64,000 nt of DNA from Musa acuminata AAA Group (GCF_036884655.1 NC_088330.1:29645501-29709500), one strand, 5' to 3'. Positions 45,780-58,599 are shown, counted from the first letter of the stretch. The notes: generated by a model not told the origin, from the letters alone. Made by a program: numbers and translations.

Positions 45780-48700
45780 ATTGAGTCCTATTAAAAAATT
45801 GAGCCTTTTATGGTTAATTTTTTCTCTAATTTCAATTAAATCTCATAAATTTTGATACTTTTCTAAACTAATTTACAACCTTTGCACTTGTTAATTAGTT
45901 TTCAAGCAATTAGGAAAGTTTGATTAAAAATTAACAAGATTTGGATACAATTATATTATTTTGGGGACCTATTAAAAAATAATGTAGCTGAGTCCCAAAC
46001 TCATCAAAATAAATTCAAACTTTCTAGATGGTCCTGGATACAAATAATAATAATAATAATAGTTAGATTTTTCATTTTTGAAAATTTAAATGAGCCTTTT
46101 TTTTAGCTAATTCAACATGTGAATGAGTTAGATTTTTTAATTTCAACTAAATTCCATAAATTTTGATACTTCCATGTACCAATTTGCAACATTTACTCTT
46201 AGTAATTAGTTCTGCAACAATTCTGAAAATTTAGTTCAAAAACTGACAAGATTTGGATACAATTGCATTGTTTTTGGTCCTATTGAAAAAATAATGTTAT
46301 TGTGTTCAAAACTCATCAAAATAAATCCAAACTTTTTAAAGAAGGCCTTTGAAATCAACCAAAATACACAAAATGATCATTTTCATTTTTTAAATTTAAA
46401 TGAGTCTTTTGTGGTTAATTTAACATGTGAATGGGTTGGATTTTTTTTTAATTTTAACTAAATTTAATAAGCTTTGATGCTTTCATAGACAAATAATAAG
46501 ATTGTTAATTAGTTTGGAAGCAATTTTGAAATTTTGGTTCAAATAATAAGATTTTGACCAAAACTTATCAAGACAAACTAAATTTTCTGGAACCTTCTAA
46601 AGACTCTTAAGATACACAAAATAATAAGATTTTTTATTTTTCGGATTTTAAATGAGCCTATTATGATTAAAACAAAGAATGGCTTGGATTTTTCTAATTT
46701 CAACTAAATTTCATTAATCTTGATGCTTTCATGAACCAATTTGCAATATATATTTATTAATTATTTTTGAAAGAATTATGAAATTTTGGTTTAACAATAA
46801 TAAGATTTGGATACAACTACTTTTTTATTGAAAAATAATTTAATTCTGTGTATAACTTGCCAAAATAAATTTAAACATGCTGAAAACCTTTTGAAATGAT
46901 CTCAGATACACATGACATAATTTTTTATTTTACCATTTTTAATGAGCCTTTTATGATATATTCAGTATGTGAATGCAAAGCTTTTTTACAAAAATTCAGC
47001 TAAATTTGACAAATTTTGATGAATCTATGAACTAATTTAGTTTGAAAATAACAAGAATTGGATGTAACTATACTATTTTTTTAGCCTTATTGATAAATAG
47101 TGTAACTTGATCCAAATTTATCAAAACAAACCCAAACTTTCCTGACCCATTTGAAATGGTCTTAAATACACAAAATGACAAGATTCCTATTTTTGGATTT
47201 TAAATGAGCCTTTTGTGATTAATTCAGTCAGTGAATGAGTTATTTTTTCAATTTCAATAAAATTTCATAAATTTTGATGCTTTCATGGACTACTTTTGAA
47301 CATTTATAGTTGTTAATTAGTTTGAAACTATTTATGAAAGTTTGGATTAGAAATAATAAGATTTAGATATAGTACATTATTTTGTGTGTCTGTTGAAAAA
47401 TAGTGCAAAGTGACTCTAGAAACCTTTGAAATAGTACAAATACACAAAATGATAAGATTTTCCAATTTTTTAGATTTTATATGGCCCTTTTATAATTAAT
47501 TCAACATGTGATGAGCTGGATTTTTATAATTTCAACAAAATTTCATAAATTTTGATATTTGTATGAACCAATTTATAATTTTTACTTTTGTTAATTAGTT
47601 TGAAAGCAATTCTAAAAGTTTGGTTTAAAAATACTGAGATTTGGATGCAATAACACTTTTTTTTCTTATTGAAAAATAGTATAGCCCAAACTTTCTGAAA
47701 ACCTTTCTGAAAACCTTTGAAATAATCTAACATGCACAAAATGATATGATTTCTCATTTTCACCATTTCTCTAAATTTAATTAAATTTTGATGAATCCAT
47801 TAACAAATTTATAACATTTATACTTTTTAATTAGTTTGTAAGGAATTATAACAGTTTGGTTAAAAAATAATAAGATTTGGATACAATTATGCTATTTTTT
47901 GGGCTCTATTGAAAAAAACAGTATAATATTGAATGGGTTGAATTTTTATAAATTCAACTAACTTAGATAATTTTTTTTTTTATGAATATGGAACAAATTT
48001 GTAACATTTACAGTTGTTGATTAGTTTGGAAGTAATTTTGAAAGTTTATTTAAAAAATAAGAGCATTTCGAAACAGTTATATTTTTCTTGGCTTTATTAG
48101 AAAAACAATGCAACTGAGTTCAAAATTCATCAAAACAAATTCAAAATTTTTAAAAATCTTTGAAATGATCACATGTATAGAAAATGATAAGATTTTTTGA
48201 ATTTTGGGATTTTAAATGAGCCTTTTGTTATTAATTCAACATGGAGATTATTTAGATTTTTCTAATTTTAACTAATTCAACATGCAAAATTTGCACTTGT
48301 TGATTAGTTTAGAAATAATTTTGAATGTTTGATTCAATATGCAACATTTGCACTTGTTGATATTTTACCCTTTTTAATGAGCTTTTCATGGTATATTCAA
48401 TATGTGAATAGGCTAAAATTTTTTTCTTCAAATTCAGATAAATTTGATAAATTTTGATGAATCCACAAACAAATTTGTAATATTTACACTTGTTAATTAG
48501 TTTAGAAGAAATTCTGAAAGTTTGGTTTAAAAATAATAAGATTCAAATACAATTACACTATTTTTGGATCATATTAAAAAATAATATAATTTGTTCCAAA
48601 ATTTGTCAAAACATATTCAAAGTTTCTAAAAACCTTTGAAATGATTCCAGATTCATTAAATGATAAGATGCTCCATTTTTAAGATTTTAAATGAGCTTTT

Positions 48701-48790
48701 CTGGATTAATTCAGCATGCAATTGGGTTGGATTTCTCTAAGTTCAACTAAATTTCACAAATTTTGAAGCTCACATGAATCAATTTACAAT
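45780..48790 (+). repeat. Satellite-like family B tandem repeat, forward block
   Basis: The phrase ttttaaatgagcctttt recurs near 45801, 46090, 46400, 46652, 46941, 47204, 47481, 48213 and 48691, about 250-310 bp apart. The fixed neighbours are acacaaaatgataagat before it and ttaattagtttggaagcaatt after it. About ten degenerate monomers are present. It differs in sequence from family A, which it adjoins. The frame at 47524-47766 is an artefact. Confidence 0.75.
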
Positions 48791-49620
48791 ATTTACTCTT
48801 GTTAATTCGTTTCCTATATTTTTAATGATAAAAAATAGAAAAAATGGTCATTTAGTGCTTCAATAAATATTTTTCAAGGTTTCATAAAAATTTTGGGCAA
48901 AAAGTTTATAATTTCAACTGAAATTGGCCAAAAATAAAAATTATAAAAATAATGCTTTTAGGTTTGACAACTGAAATTATGTCCTTTAGTGGTAAAAAAA
49001 ATAGAAAAATGATCATTTAGGTATTAAAATAAATATTTGCAAGATTTCATGAAATTTTTGGTGAAAAAAAGTTGCAATTTCAGATTAAATTGATCAAAAA
49101 TTAAAAATTACAAAATTTAGCTCTTTAAGTGTTCAATTAACTAAAGATAGGTGTTTTAATGGTCCAAAAATATAAAAGTGGCTATTTAGGTGTTCAATAA
49201 ATAGTTTTAATGTTTCATTAAAAAAAAAGGAAAAAGTTATAATTTAGCTTAAATTGATCAAAAATAAAAAAGAGAAAAAAAAAATCAGCTTTTAAGGTTC
49301 AAAAATTGAAACCAAGTCCTTTAATGTTCAAAAAATAGAAAAATATTTCAGAAAAAAATTAAAATTTATGAAAAAAATTCAGTTATATGGATTTTAAATA
49401 GGGCTACACTGTCTTTGAATAGGACCCCAAAATAATATAAGCCCATTCAGAAACAGTGTAATTGAAATTAAAAATAAGTAGATATATTTTAAAACTTTAT
49501 AAAATCATCTCTGATAATATTCAACTATATTTTCGACCCAAATTAGTTCTAGAATCATTTTAGATTGATCAAAAAAAAAAAAAAAAGAGAAAGTCTTAGG
49601 CTAAATTCAACCTTTTAAAG
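48790..49620 (+). repeat. Satellite-like family C tandem repeat
   Basis: The phrases aatagaaaaatggtcatttaggt and aaatatttttcaaggtttcat recur at about 48830, 49000, 49165 and 49320, giving a unit of roughly 165-170 bp. It contains ttaaattgatcaaaaat in each unit. AT-rich and non-coding. Confidence 0.6.
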
Positions 49621-49999
49621 GCTAAAATTAGTGACATCCGTATTTTAGTGGTTTAAAAATTATCCAAAAAGTTTGTTGGGCCATTAATCATCTAAAAAAA
49701 ATCCAAATAAGTAATATCAGGGGTTTTTTAGAAAAACAAATATCAAAAAAATCTAAGAACAGCTTCCATCTGAAGTTGTTGGGCCATTAATTCCAATTGG
49801 TTGACCACGGTCAACAATTTGGAATTGGGCTTTGGGCCGAAGGGTCTGATTCGTAGTTAGGCTCACTGAGAGTTCCAATTCCGCGGCGAAATCTCTTTTT
49901 CTCCGACACAACTGCGAGCAAGCGGCGGCAGCATCGAACGCCAAACTCCCAACTCGAACTTCTGCTGCCGCTCAACGCGGCCCAACCGACTCCGGTAAC

Positions 50000-52900
50000 A
50001 TGCCGATATCCAAGCGCAACCGGACCGGTAAGACCTGCTTCATCTCTTTGCTCGTCGTCGATTGGGCTTTGCTTGATGTGGAAGTCTTCGACAAGAGAGA
50101 GAAAGTAGAAGAGGTTTTTGATGTGGACCTTTTGTGATGTCTGATGTTGCATCGATTAACCGCGTGCAGTGACACTGTCGAAGACGAAGAAGAAGGGGAG
50201 GAAACACAAGGAAGCGGTGGCGAACGCGATCAAGCAGGCGCTGGAGGATTCCGGCTCCTCCTATGTGTTCACGCTCCAGAACATGAGGAATCAGAGGTTG
50301 AAGGAGTTCAGGGAGCGACTCAAATCCACCAGCAGGTTTTGTGATTAGGTTTTACCAGGAGAAACAATGGCTGATCCAGTTGTTCTTGAACTTGATTTTA
50401 TGTTGTCATATTATGCTTCATTTGATGTTCGAACATTATGTTACTTTGGTAGGTTCTTTCTTGGGTCGAACAAAGTCATGCAGATAGCCTAAGGGCGATC
50501 CATAGCCGATGAAGTGAAAAGCCCCGCGTTTGTAAACTTTCTAAGGTACATTTTCATGTTCTTCCCCTTTTAAAATTTGTCATTGTTATTTGCTAGAGAT
50601 TTCATGACTTTTTTATCATTGTTCATGCAATCCAATCTGTATACTGTATCTGGACTAATCTTGTCAACGAGGAGGTTCAAAGGTAGTAGTCCTGGATATT
50701 TGTTTCAATATACTTGTTCAATCTTTTGTGTCTATATGTGCTTCTTCATTGGACATCCTGGTTATAATGGGTTCATGTCGAGGTGGGGTGCCATTGTACC
50801 CTTCCAAGACCATTCTGTAGCAGTTGCGGAAGCCTTGCACACTGGCTGCCCTTGGGACACTTAGCCTACTGCTTTGGTTAAATAGCTATGCTGCATTCGT
50901 TGATGGTCACTTCAGATTTTAGGTGTATGTAGCTGTCTGTCCCACCAAAGGCTTGTGTTGGCTGCATTCTTGAGTTATGGAGTTATGTCATAATGCAAAT
51001 GCATTTTAGACCTCTTTATTTTGTTTCTACGTTCTGCTATTTGTTTGTTGACATTTTTTTTTTTTGTTCTTCCAACCACCGCTACTATATTATATGCTAA
51101 ATTGTAACAGACAACTGCATTTATATACATGATCTGCCACATTCCCACATGCATACGATCTATCTTTCTTGTCTTTCCTTTTATGGTACCATTTGATGCG
51201 ATCGCTGATTGTTTTATGAGTCTTTTGTTCGCTCCCTGTGTTAAGGTAGCTTACTGATATTGAAATCTCTTATTGTGCGATTGCTATTATTGATGTTGGC
51301 GACTGTCGATGTTTGCTAAGTTGTCTTAGATGGTAAAACTCAATTCAATTGCCACCTTTGCTATTAAAAAGTATGCCAACTATTAGTTTTCGATGACAAA
51401 TTGGTCCTTTTTTATTTTCCTTTTTTTTTTTTTGGAAAATAAGTGGAAGTCTAGCCCTAACCACGATTCAGTTTGAACCAAAACTGAACTAAGCCAAGCT
51501 GAAACTAGAATTGAACCAGCCCGACAATTCATTGGTTTCAAACCAAATTTGACAAACCAAAATTGTCGGTTCCGAAATCTGATAGTTCCGATTCGGGTTC
51601 GAACTAATCGATTCCATGATTTTAAATTGTTTTTTAATTATTAAAAAAATATATTTATGATTTTTTTATATTTTAAGTTGTTTTTAATTAAAATTAATAA
51701 AAAAATTGATGATTCGAATCAAACCGATCAAACCGGAACTGGAACCGTGGAGCCACTAGTTCTGTGATTTTAAATTATTCAAAAATATATTTATGAATTT
51801 TTTTCATATTTAAGTTATTTTTAACTTGATAAATAATTAAAAAATTAGCGGTTTGAATTGGACTATTTTCGATTGCTGGTTTGAAAAACCGAAACCAACT
51901 TAAATCATTGGTTTAGGAATCGTGACGAGGGCTAGTGGAGTCTAAACCCTCACCCTAAATTACTCAAAAGAAAATGAGAAAATTTTTAAGGAATTAAATT
52001 TGGTTTCAAGTGTTTTTAGCTAAGTGGAAAGTAAATTCTGGTGTCTGCTGAAATCCAACCAAATTATCTCTAAGTTACCAATTATGATGTTAGTATCCTA
52101 TATGGTCTTAGAGTTAATGGCTTATTTTTATTAAGTGAAAGCAAAACCTTGACAAAGTTCCGAAATTGCATCGGTCATATTATTGGGAGAACAAAACGCG
52201 AGAGAGTTGGCTGTGTGCTATATATCAGTGACAAGAGAACAATACACATTAAGTCATGACTTTGTTGTGGGTCGCTACATGGGTCCTTTCTGTTGTTGAG
52301 CTTAAGAAGAGGGCTGTGTTAGTAAATAATCCTACTCTCTGGTTCTCACGTACCTTAATGTATCTAATCATGTGTTTTTGGTCTGTACTTGCATCTTCCC
52401 GACACCTTCACACTGAAGTGACTCAGTGCACATCGTTGGTCCTTCTCCGGATATGTCCAGTCCACGTTAGATGATTTATGTTTATTATTATAATCTTGCA
52501 TGTGTATTTCCTTTTTCTTTTTTTTGTTTTCTTGCATGCTCAGTTATGACAGTGATAAGGTATCAAGATTAAGAGGATCCTCCATGTTTTACTCATGAAT
52601 TTTAATTAATCTTTACAACAGTGAAATTGTACTTTTTAAAGAGGTGTTCTTATGCAGAGTGTTTCAAGAATATGATTTTGCAAGGACAGTAAATGTGGCT
52701 ACCGAAAAGGTCTTTGTAGCTCCTGTCGCTGTAAAAAGGTGTTTTTGTTCAATCATACCCATGAATTTTGTGTAAATTCTTATTGCAGGTTGAACTAAAA
52801 GAGGGTCCGCGCGCAGTTCACACATGAAATGGAGCCATATCTCCGCAAGCAGGGTCTCCCAGTTCGCTTAAAAAAAAGGTCTGGAAGCTTCTGTCATATG

Positions 52901-53066
52901 CTGATACTGTATATGTTCTAATAATTAGGAAACTAAAAGAAAAGAAGTGATTTTGCAGGATGTAACTGATCTTGGAGATGTTTCCTCTCCATATCTTTAA
53001 TGCAGGCAGGAGTCATAGCGACTTGGTTGTATGTGAACAAGGAATGCCGTTGTCTTCTAAATCAGC
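50000..53066 (+). pseudogene. MRTO4: MRTO4 (mRNA turnover 4) ribosome-assembly factor, broken copy
   Basis: MRTO4 is a nucleolar paralogue of ribosomal stalk protein P0 that helps assemble the 60S subunit. Exon-like pieces with proper splice borders are 50000-50027 (MPISKRNRT), 50170-50335 (VTLSKTKKKG to LKSTSR), 50453-50545 (FFLGSNKVMQIA then a stop), 52658-52709 (FQEYDFART) and 52789-52878 (VELKEGP... and RKQGLPVRL in a shifted frame). A last piece near 53007-53066 has SDLVVCEQGMPLSSKSAR. Defects: TAA at 50490-50492 in place of a leucine codon, a shortened stretch after ADEV, no exon found for the segment before EYDFART, a frameshift near 52815 and a degenerate C-terminus. Introns are kept, so it is a decayed duplicate, not a processed copy. 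Since the gene is essential in yeast, a working copy is expected elsewhere. Confidence 0.8.
51451..51934. repeat. Possible hAT-type MITE in an intron of the MRTO4 copy
   Basis: The ends ctagccctaaccacgattc (51451-51469) and the complement of gaatcgtgacgagggctag (51917-51935) match at 16 of 19 bases. The flanks tggaagt and tggagt are similar but not a clean duplication. The interior has a partial tandem duplication of about 180 bp, with gattttaaatt and aaaatatatttatga occurring twice (51620 and 51767), and many gaacc/ggttc motifs. Confidence 0.42.
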
Positions 53067-54330
53067 TCGAAATCTACTAACGTGTCTGATACTAGACTCG
53101 GATAGTCATTGTCTAAGCTCACACTTGGCAAAGTACCATCAACAATTATTTCCTGAGCAGCTCTGCTATCTTCCTTAATAGCACCTCGAGAATTTTTCTT
53201 GCCCTCGTTGAATGGGCTCTATGTGCCAGAACCGAAATCCTTTTATTTCGAAGAAGAGGGTCTTCCGGTATAAAATTTTGAGTGCAGTTTCAGACAATAT
53301 AGTCTTGCTATGTTGCACCAAAATCAAAGACTGGATTGTCACCATCTCCGAGTAGAAGTTCCTTGCCCTGTCAGATGTACTCATCCCGGTCTCGTAATGA
53401 GCTGTCTAAAACCATTTAAAATGCTATGCCCGAAACATGGATATCTGCTTCACTGAGGCTCTCGAGGTGGCACTGATTAAACATCGTAGGCCGCTTGTGG
53501 TGAAACGATGATCGCCATGTGCATCCATGTGGAGTGGCCATCTTCGTTTATCTGCTTGTCCGACTCCCGGTGTCACATTGCCAAGGATCCTCGAGCTTCT
53601 GCCGGTGCGTTGGAACCACCAAGTGGCCCTCGAGCCCATCAGATTAGAGTAGTGACAGATGAGGCTTGACAGCACATGCCGTTGCCTCAGGTGCTGTCCG
53701 ATTCTTAACAGGGAGAAAGCCTTCCTGTTTCTACCTTACCCTACAAATGATCGGAGGGACAAGTTGGATGGCCCCTCCAATCCTCTGTTATCCCCTCTCC
53801 CTCTCTCTCACCCATAAGATACGAAAAGTGAGTAGCAAAACAGTGTTCCTAAAACATTAGTTGGGTGGACCACTTTCGCACCCCGCCCATTGAATAGCTG
53901 ATGATCATATGCTTGCGTTTCATCAGTAGATTCTCGTGATGCATTGAAACTTTAATGTCCCCCTATATCAAAATCCAATGTGGAAGCATTAGCTAGCTCG
54001 GAATTTTGAGAATCGTCTCTTCCGAGAGTTGGTTGTCCAATTATTTGCATCCATCATAATAATCATCCACCGCTTTATTATTTTTTTCAAACGAAATGCT
54101 ATTGCCCCGAAGAAGTCAATCACACCGAAGCCGCCGAGTGCACGCGGAGGCCATCAAAGATTGGAAGGTCGTGGAAGAAATCTCCTCCACGGAACCTTTT
54201 TGGAATTATAAAACGTGCGTAGAGAATTGAGGACGGAACGACCCACCCCATCACGAAATTGTGTTCATTTTCATTACACACCATTAATCCGAAGCCAATA
54301 GTTTCGTTGACTAAATAGCCAAAGGTGTTC
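53067..54330. other. Spacer between the MRTO4 copy and the ammonium transporter gene
   Basis: Only short frames are present (53424-53675 minus, 53666-53860 plus, 54029-54211 plus), none with a familiar motif. The right end probably holds the transporter promoter. Confidence 0.35.
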
Positions 54331-54335
54331 TTAAA

Positions 54336-54344
54336 CTATATATG
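54336..54344 (+). promoter_or_regulatory. TATA-box candidate for the ammonium transporter gene
   Basis: ctatatatg lies 105-113 bp upstream of the start codon at 54449, a usual plant distance if the 5' UTR is about 75 bp. Assigned on position and sequence only. Confidence 0.4.
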
Positions 54345-54448
54345 AGATTATATGTGGACATAAAACTTTCTCTCGACTTCTTTGTGGAATTCCTCCTGCT
54401 GCTATTTCCAGCTTCCACCGCCGGACACCAGCAGCTCTGCCGCTCGAC

Positions 54449-56820
54449 ATGGCCACACCGATAGCGTACCAGGCGAATCTCCCGGCGGTGCCGGACTGGC
54501 TCAACAAGGGCGACAACGGGTGGCAGCTGGCGGCGGCCACGCTCGTCGGGATGCAGAGCATGCCGGGGCTGGTGGTGCTCTACGGGAGCATCGTCAAGAA
54601 GAAGTGGGCCGTCAACTCGGCCTTCATGGCTCTCTACGCTTTCGCCGCCGCCCTCATCGTGTGGGTCCTCGTCGGCTTCCGCATGGCCTTCGGCGAGCGC
54701 CTCCTTCCCTTCTGGGGCAAGGCCGGCCCGGCCCTCAGCCAGGGCTACCTCGTCGGCCGCGCCCGGATGCTGGCCACCCCCCACCACTTCCGCAACGGTA
54801 CGCTGGAGAAAGGGATGGAAGAGCCCTTCTACCCCCAGGCCTCCCTCGTCTACTTCGAGTTCACGTTCGCGGCCATCACGCTCATCCTGCTCGCCGGCTC
54901 GGTGCTGGGCCGCATGAACATCAAGGCCTGGATGGCCTTCGTGCCCCTGTGGCTCATCTTCTCCTACACCGTCGGCGCCTTCAGCCTCTGGGGCGGCGGC
55001 TTCCTCTTCCACTGGGGCGTCATCGATTACTCCGGCGGCTACGTCATCCATCTCGCCTCCGGAATCTCCGGCTTCACCGCCGCCTACTGGGTAAACTCAG
55101 TCCCGAAACTCGTAGGGAAAACATCTGTGACTCGGTGAGTCGACTCGCTAGTCCTCCGAGATCCTAACATCACCTACCTGTACACGTACATAGGTCGGAC
55201 CGAGGTTGAAGAGTGACAGGGAGAGGTTTTCCCCGAACAACATACTGCTGATGCTGACCGGAGCCGGGCTACTGTGGCTGGGCTGGTCCGGATTCAACGG
55301 CGGGGCGCCATATGCCGCAAACATCACCTCGTCGGTGGCCGTCCTCAACACCCACGTCTGCGCCGCCACCAGCTTGTTGACGTGGACTTGCCTGGACGTG
55401 GCCTTCTTCGGGAAGCCGTCGGTCATCGGAGCTGTTCAGGGCATGATGACCGGCCTCGTCTGCATTACTCCCGGGGCAGGTACGTCTCACCGTTAATCTA
55501 CCCTCCTCGTACATACGACATATAAGTATTTCCAGGATTATAACCATCAGTAAGCTTTACAGCCTTCTCATCGATCAACGCATGAGTTTGGCGATTCAAA
55601 AGTCAAAGAGTTGTACAACCCATTATCAACCCACGCTAGGAGCCTTTCATACTTCTCTCCAACATAATATAATGGTAATGCCGACTCAAAAAGCGGTCAA
55701 AATGTCCTTTTTTTCGTACCTTTAGTCCATAAACAAAAAGTTCAACAACGAGATCGCATGACCCTTCAAATTGGTGTCTACTTTTATGACGATTTCATGT
55801 GTTTTTTCCCCTTCTTTTTTATGACGATTTCATGTCGCTTGATAGAGGAACCAAATTTCCATGACAGCTAATAACTGGGCCGTACGTGTTAGTGCAACAT
55901 CAAGTATTCCATGTAACATGTTAATGGGTAGACGGGCGGGGGAAGCCCATTAGGTGTACGACTTTCTCCGACCTCACATTGGATCTCACACGGGGCCCGC
56001 TGAGATCCACCCGAGTAATGAAGAGACATAACTTGTCAATCTCTCGGGATGCTCCGACATGTCGAATCTGTCGTCATTGACCGAGATAAAAGTTTTGGCT
56101 GGCCTCTATCAACTTTAGATATCCAAACATCCGTTACATTCAAACTGTAGACATTTTATGTGCCTACCTGAATGGGCCTTTTTTCACATCAATTCTTTCA
56201 TAGTTGGAAATACATAATTTGTCCCTCCAAATTTGTATGTAATTGTTTAGTACTTGTATGATATTAGAGTGTGGCAAATGGCAGGTCTAGTGCAGACATG
56301 GGCAGCCATAGTTATGGGAATACTAGCGGGCATCATCCCGTGGATCTCCATGATGATCCTCCACAAGAAATCCGCACTGCTCCAGAAGGTGGACGACACC
56401 CTCGCAGTCTTCCACACCCACGCCGTCGCCGGAATCCTTGGCGGCCTCCTCACCGGCCTCCTCGCCGAGCCCTCACTGTGCCGCCTCATCCTCCCGGTGC
56501 CGGGCTCCAAGGGCACCGCTTACGGCGGCGGCTTCCTCCAGCTCGTCAAACAGGTGGTGGGCGCCCTCTTCATCATCGGGTGGAACCTCGTCTCCACCAC
56601 GGCCATTCTGCTGGCCATCGCCCGGTTCACGCCGCTCCGGATGCCCGACGACCAGCTCATGATAGGGGACGACGCGGCGCACGGGGAGGAGGCCTACGCG
56701 CTGTGGGGCGACGGCGAGAGGTACGACGCGACGCGGCAAGTCACCATGATGCTGGCGGAGGACTCCAGGCACCCAATGAGAGACTCCAACACGGCAAGAG
56801 GATTAACCATCCAGCTATAG
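54449..56820 (+). CDS. AMT: Ammonium transporter, AMT2/AMT3 clade (3 exons)
   Basis: Exons 54449-55090, 55194-55479 and 56285-56820 join by GT-AG sites in phase to give 487 residues, the usual length for this clade. It carries ammonium across the plasma membrane as a trimer with about 11 membrane helices. Visible signatures are GNAW-like KGDNGWQL near residue 20, [15 protein letters not shown], the family motif [16 protein letters not shown] (from residue 193) with one pore histidine, [13 protein letters not shown], the second pore histidine in [12 protein letters not shown], and a C-terminal tail with [14 protein letters not shown]. The HGEEAYAL tail and the two introns point to the AMT2/AMT3 (MEP-like) type, not the intronless AMT1 type. 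The exons are very GC-rich with G/C third positions, unlike the AT-rich surroundings; this is common in monocots. Several long open frames on the other strand are shadows of this bias. Confidence 0.93.
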
Positions 56821-57220
56821 ATAGATAACAGTAGCTGGACTAAAACAAGCGCTTGTGGTCAAACGTGCTTCTTCTTCTTCTTCTTTTTTACATCGGTTTT
56901 CTGTCACGGTTCTCAATGGGATTCACAGTACGGTAAGGCACGGTCGATGTGGGAATGAGACTTTGGGTCTCAGTCCGCTTCGTCTCCGTCGTCGAGCGTC
57001 GGCGTTTTACGCCACCTGCCAACTACATGTGCTGACCGACCTTTAGAAAATGAGCAAGTTGGAAGATGCAAGACGGAGGAGACTCGTCATCAGTCTCAAC
57101 TTTGTTTGCTGGTCAACGGTGGCGTGTGGTCCAACTGCAGAAAAGGATCAAAGAGAAACGCCGCCCGCCGCCCGCCGCCCAACACGCAACACCCACACCA
57201 ACCATATATATATTGTAAAT
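56821..57220 (+). other. 3' UTR and downstream region of the ammonium transporter
   Basis: No separate gene was recognised. It includes a CT-rich run (cttcttcttctt, 56869-56884) and a short gccgcccgccgccc repeat at 57161-57180. Confidence 0.4.
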
Positions 57221-57752
57221 AAAGGACGTTTTTCTTATAAATTCTCCATATTTTAGATATTTTCCCATCAGTATCTTTTTTTTAAAATAGAATTTTTAAT
57301 TTTAAAAAAATATTTAAATTATCCCTCAAAAATATTTTCATCTGTTACAGTATTTTGACCTGTTACTTTTGTCACAACAATAAAAATACTATAAGATCTA
57401 CTTGAAAATATTATAAATAATCTAAATAAAGTCTTAATCTGGACTAAGCTAGAGTATTTTTCAATAAAATATTATAAATAGTATCTTAGTAAAATATTAT
57501 AAATATTATTAAAAAACACCTTAAACAAGCCAAATAAAAAAAACTATAATAGTTTAAAAAAATTGGTAAAAAAAATAAGGGATGAAAATTTTGGCGAGTG
57601 AAAATTTTTTTGAGGGGTGTCTTAAGTATTTTTAAAATTTTTGAAGGATATCTTAAGAAAAAAAATAAAAGAGAGAATACCTTTTGTTGTTAACACACTC
57701 AAAATATAAATATTTTCTAAAAAATTCGCCCTATAATAAAAACCTTTTTCCA
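57221..57752. repeat. Possible MITE with imperfect TIRs
   Basis: The left part (aaaggacgtttttcttata, then tatccctcaaaaatattttcat) matches the reverse complement of the right part (tgaaaatttttttgaggggtg, then tataataaaaacctttttcc). The whole stretch can fold into a long imperfect AT-rich hairpin. No TSD was fixed. Confidence 0.42.
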
Positions 57753-58599
57753 TGTTGCTAGCGTTAATAAATTATGGGCTGGTGGGATGCCAAGCTCAAT
57801 TGGCCCACAGAGACCCCACCATCCATCTCATCACGAGGAGGAACCACAACCAATAGGGTTTCTATAAACTTAATTCCATGAGCATCCAAAACCAAAGTAA
57901 CTATCAACGTAATCCAACCTAAATGGGTTTGATGTTTCCTGTGTCAACAAAAAGGAAACAAACAAAAAACAAAAAAACCAGTTTGCTATCATCTAGAAAT
58001 GACCTTTCGATATTTTCCTTACACTATTTAGGTCCCAAGCTTGACTAACTATGTGAGTACCTTTCTCACCATGTCCTTTCTTCAAGGCAAAGTCTTCATT
58101 ATAACATTTCTCTTATCAATTCCGTTTTTATTTTTAAGGATAAAACTATATTAAGATTCCAAACGAATACATTCATCTTCTTATTAGAGAAGTTCAAAAC
58201 CTGCATAGGAGAGTTGGTTCTTCCCAAAATATGTCAGATTTGATGGTATGAGCACATTAATCTAGCTAATTATTAAATTAAGAAATAGGTTGTAAAAGGA
58301 TTGATTTTATTCATGGAGGAGATAAGTATTTATAGAAAAGAGATTTTTGTCAATCATGTACTAACCATATCAGTTCTTTAAATTTGAAATTGATTCTCAA
58401 ATTGATTAAGGATAGAAGGATGATGTTCTATATGTACCACTATTGTGATATTCTATCATGATCTTCTATCACTTATGTGTTGCACAATATAAGGAATAAT
58501 GTTATGCTCCAAAATCTTCACCAAAGCGTTATTATGAGTCCTCAACCTGCAACAATTTCATGGTAAAAAGGGATAATTATCTATAATTAATATTCCAAT

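Larger units (their letters stand above)
43370..45780 (+). repeat. Satellite-like family A tandem repeat, right block
   Basis: The same phrase as in the left block recurs near 43651, 43943, 44212, 44499, 44874, 45171, 45475 and 45743. Spacing is about 270-304 bp except for one interval enlarged by TA runs. All copies share one orientation with the left block. Confidence 0.75.

Noticed and set aside
40220..49620. CRISPR-like or origin-like repeat array
   Set aside because: The repeats are about 170-300 bp, degenerate and without unique spacers, in a plant nuclear context; satellite-like DNA explains them.
54311..55051. 246-residue open frame on the minus strand over the ammonium transporter exon 1
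   Set aside because: It is a by-product of GC-rich third positions; the plus strand encodes a clear AMT protein and the minus product has low-complexity Glu/Gly/His/Arg content.
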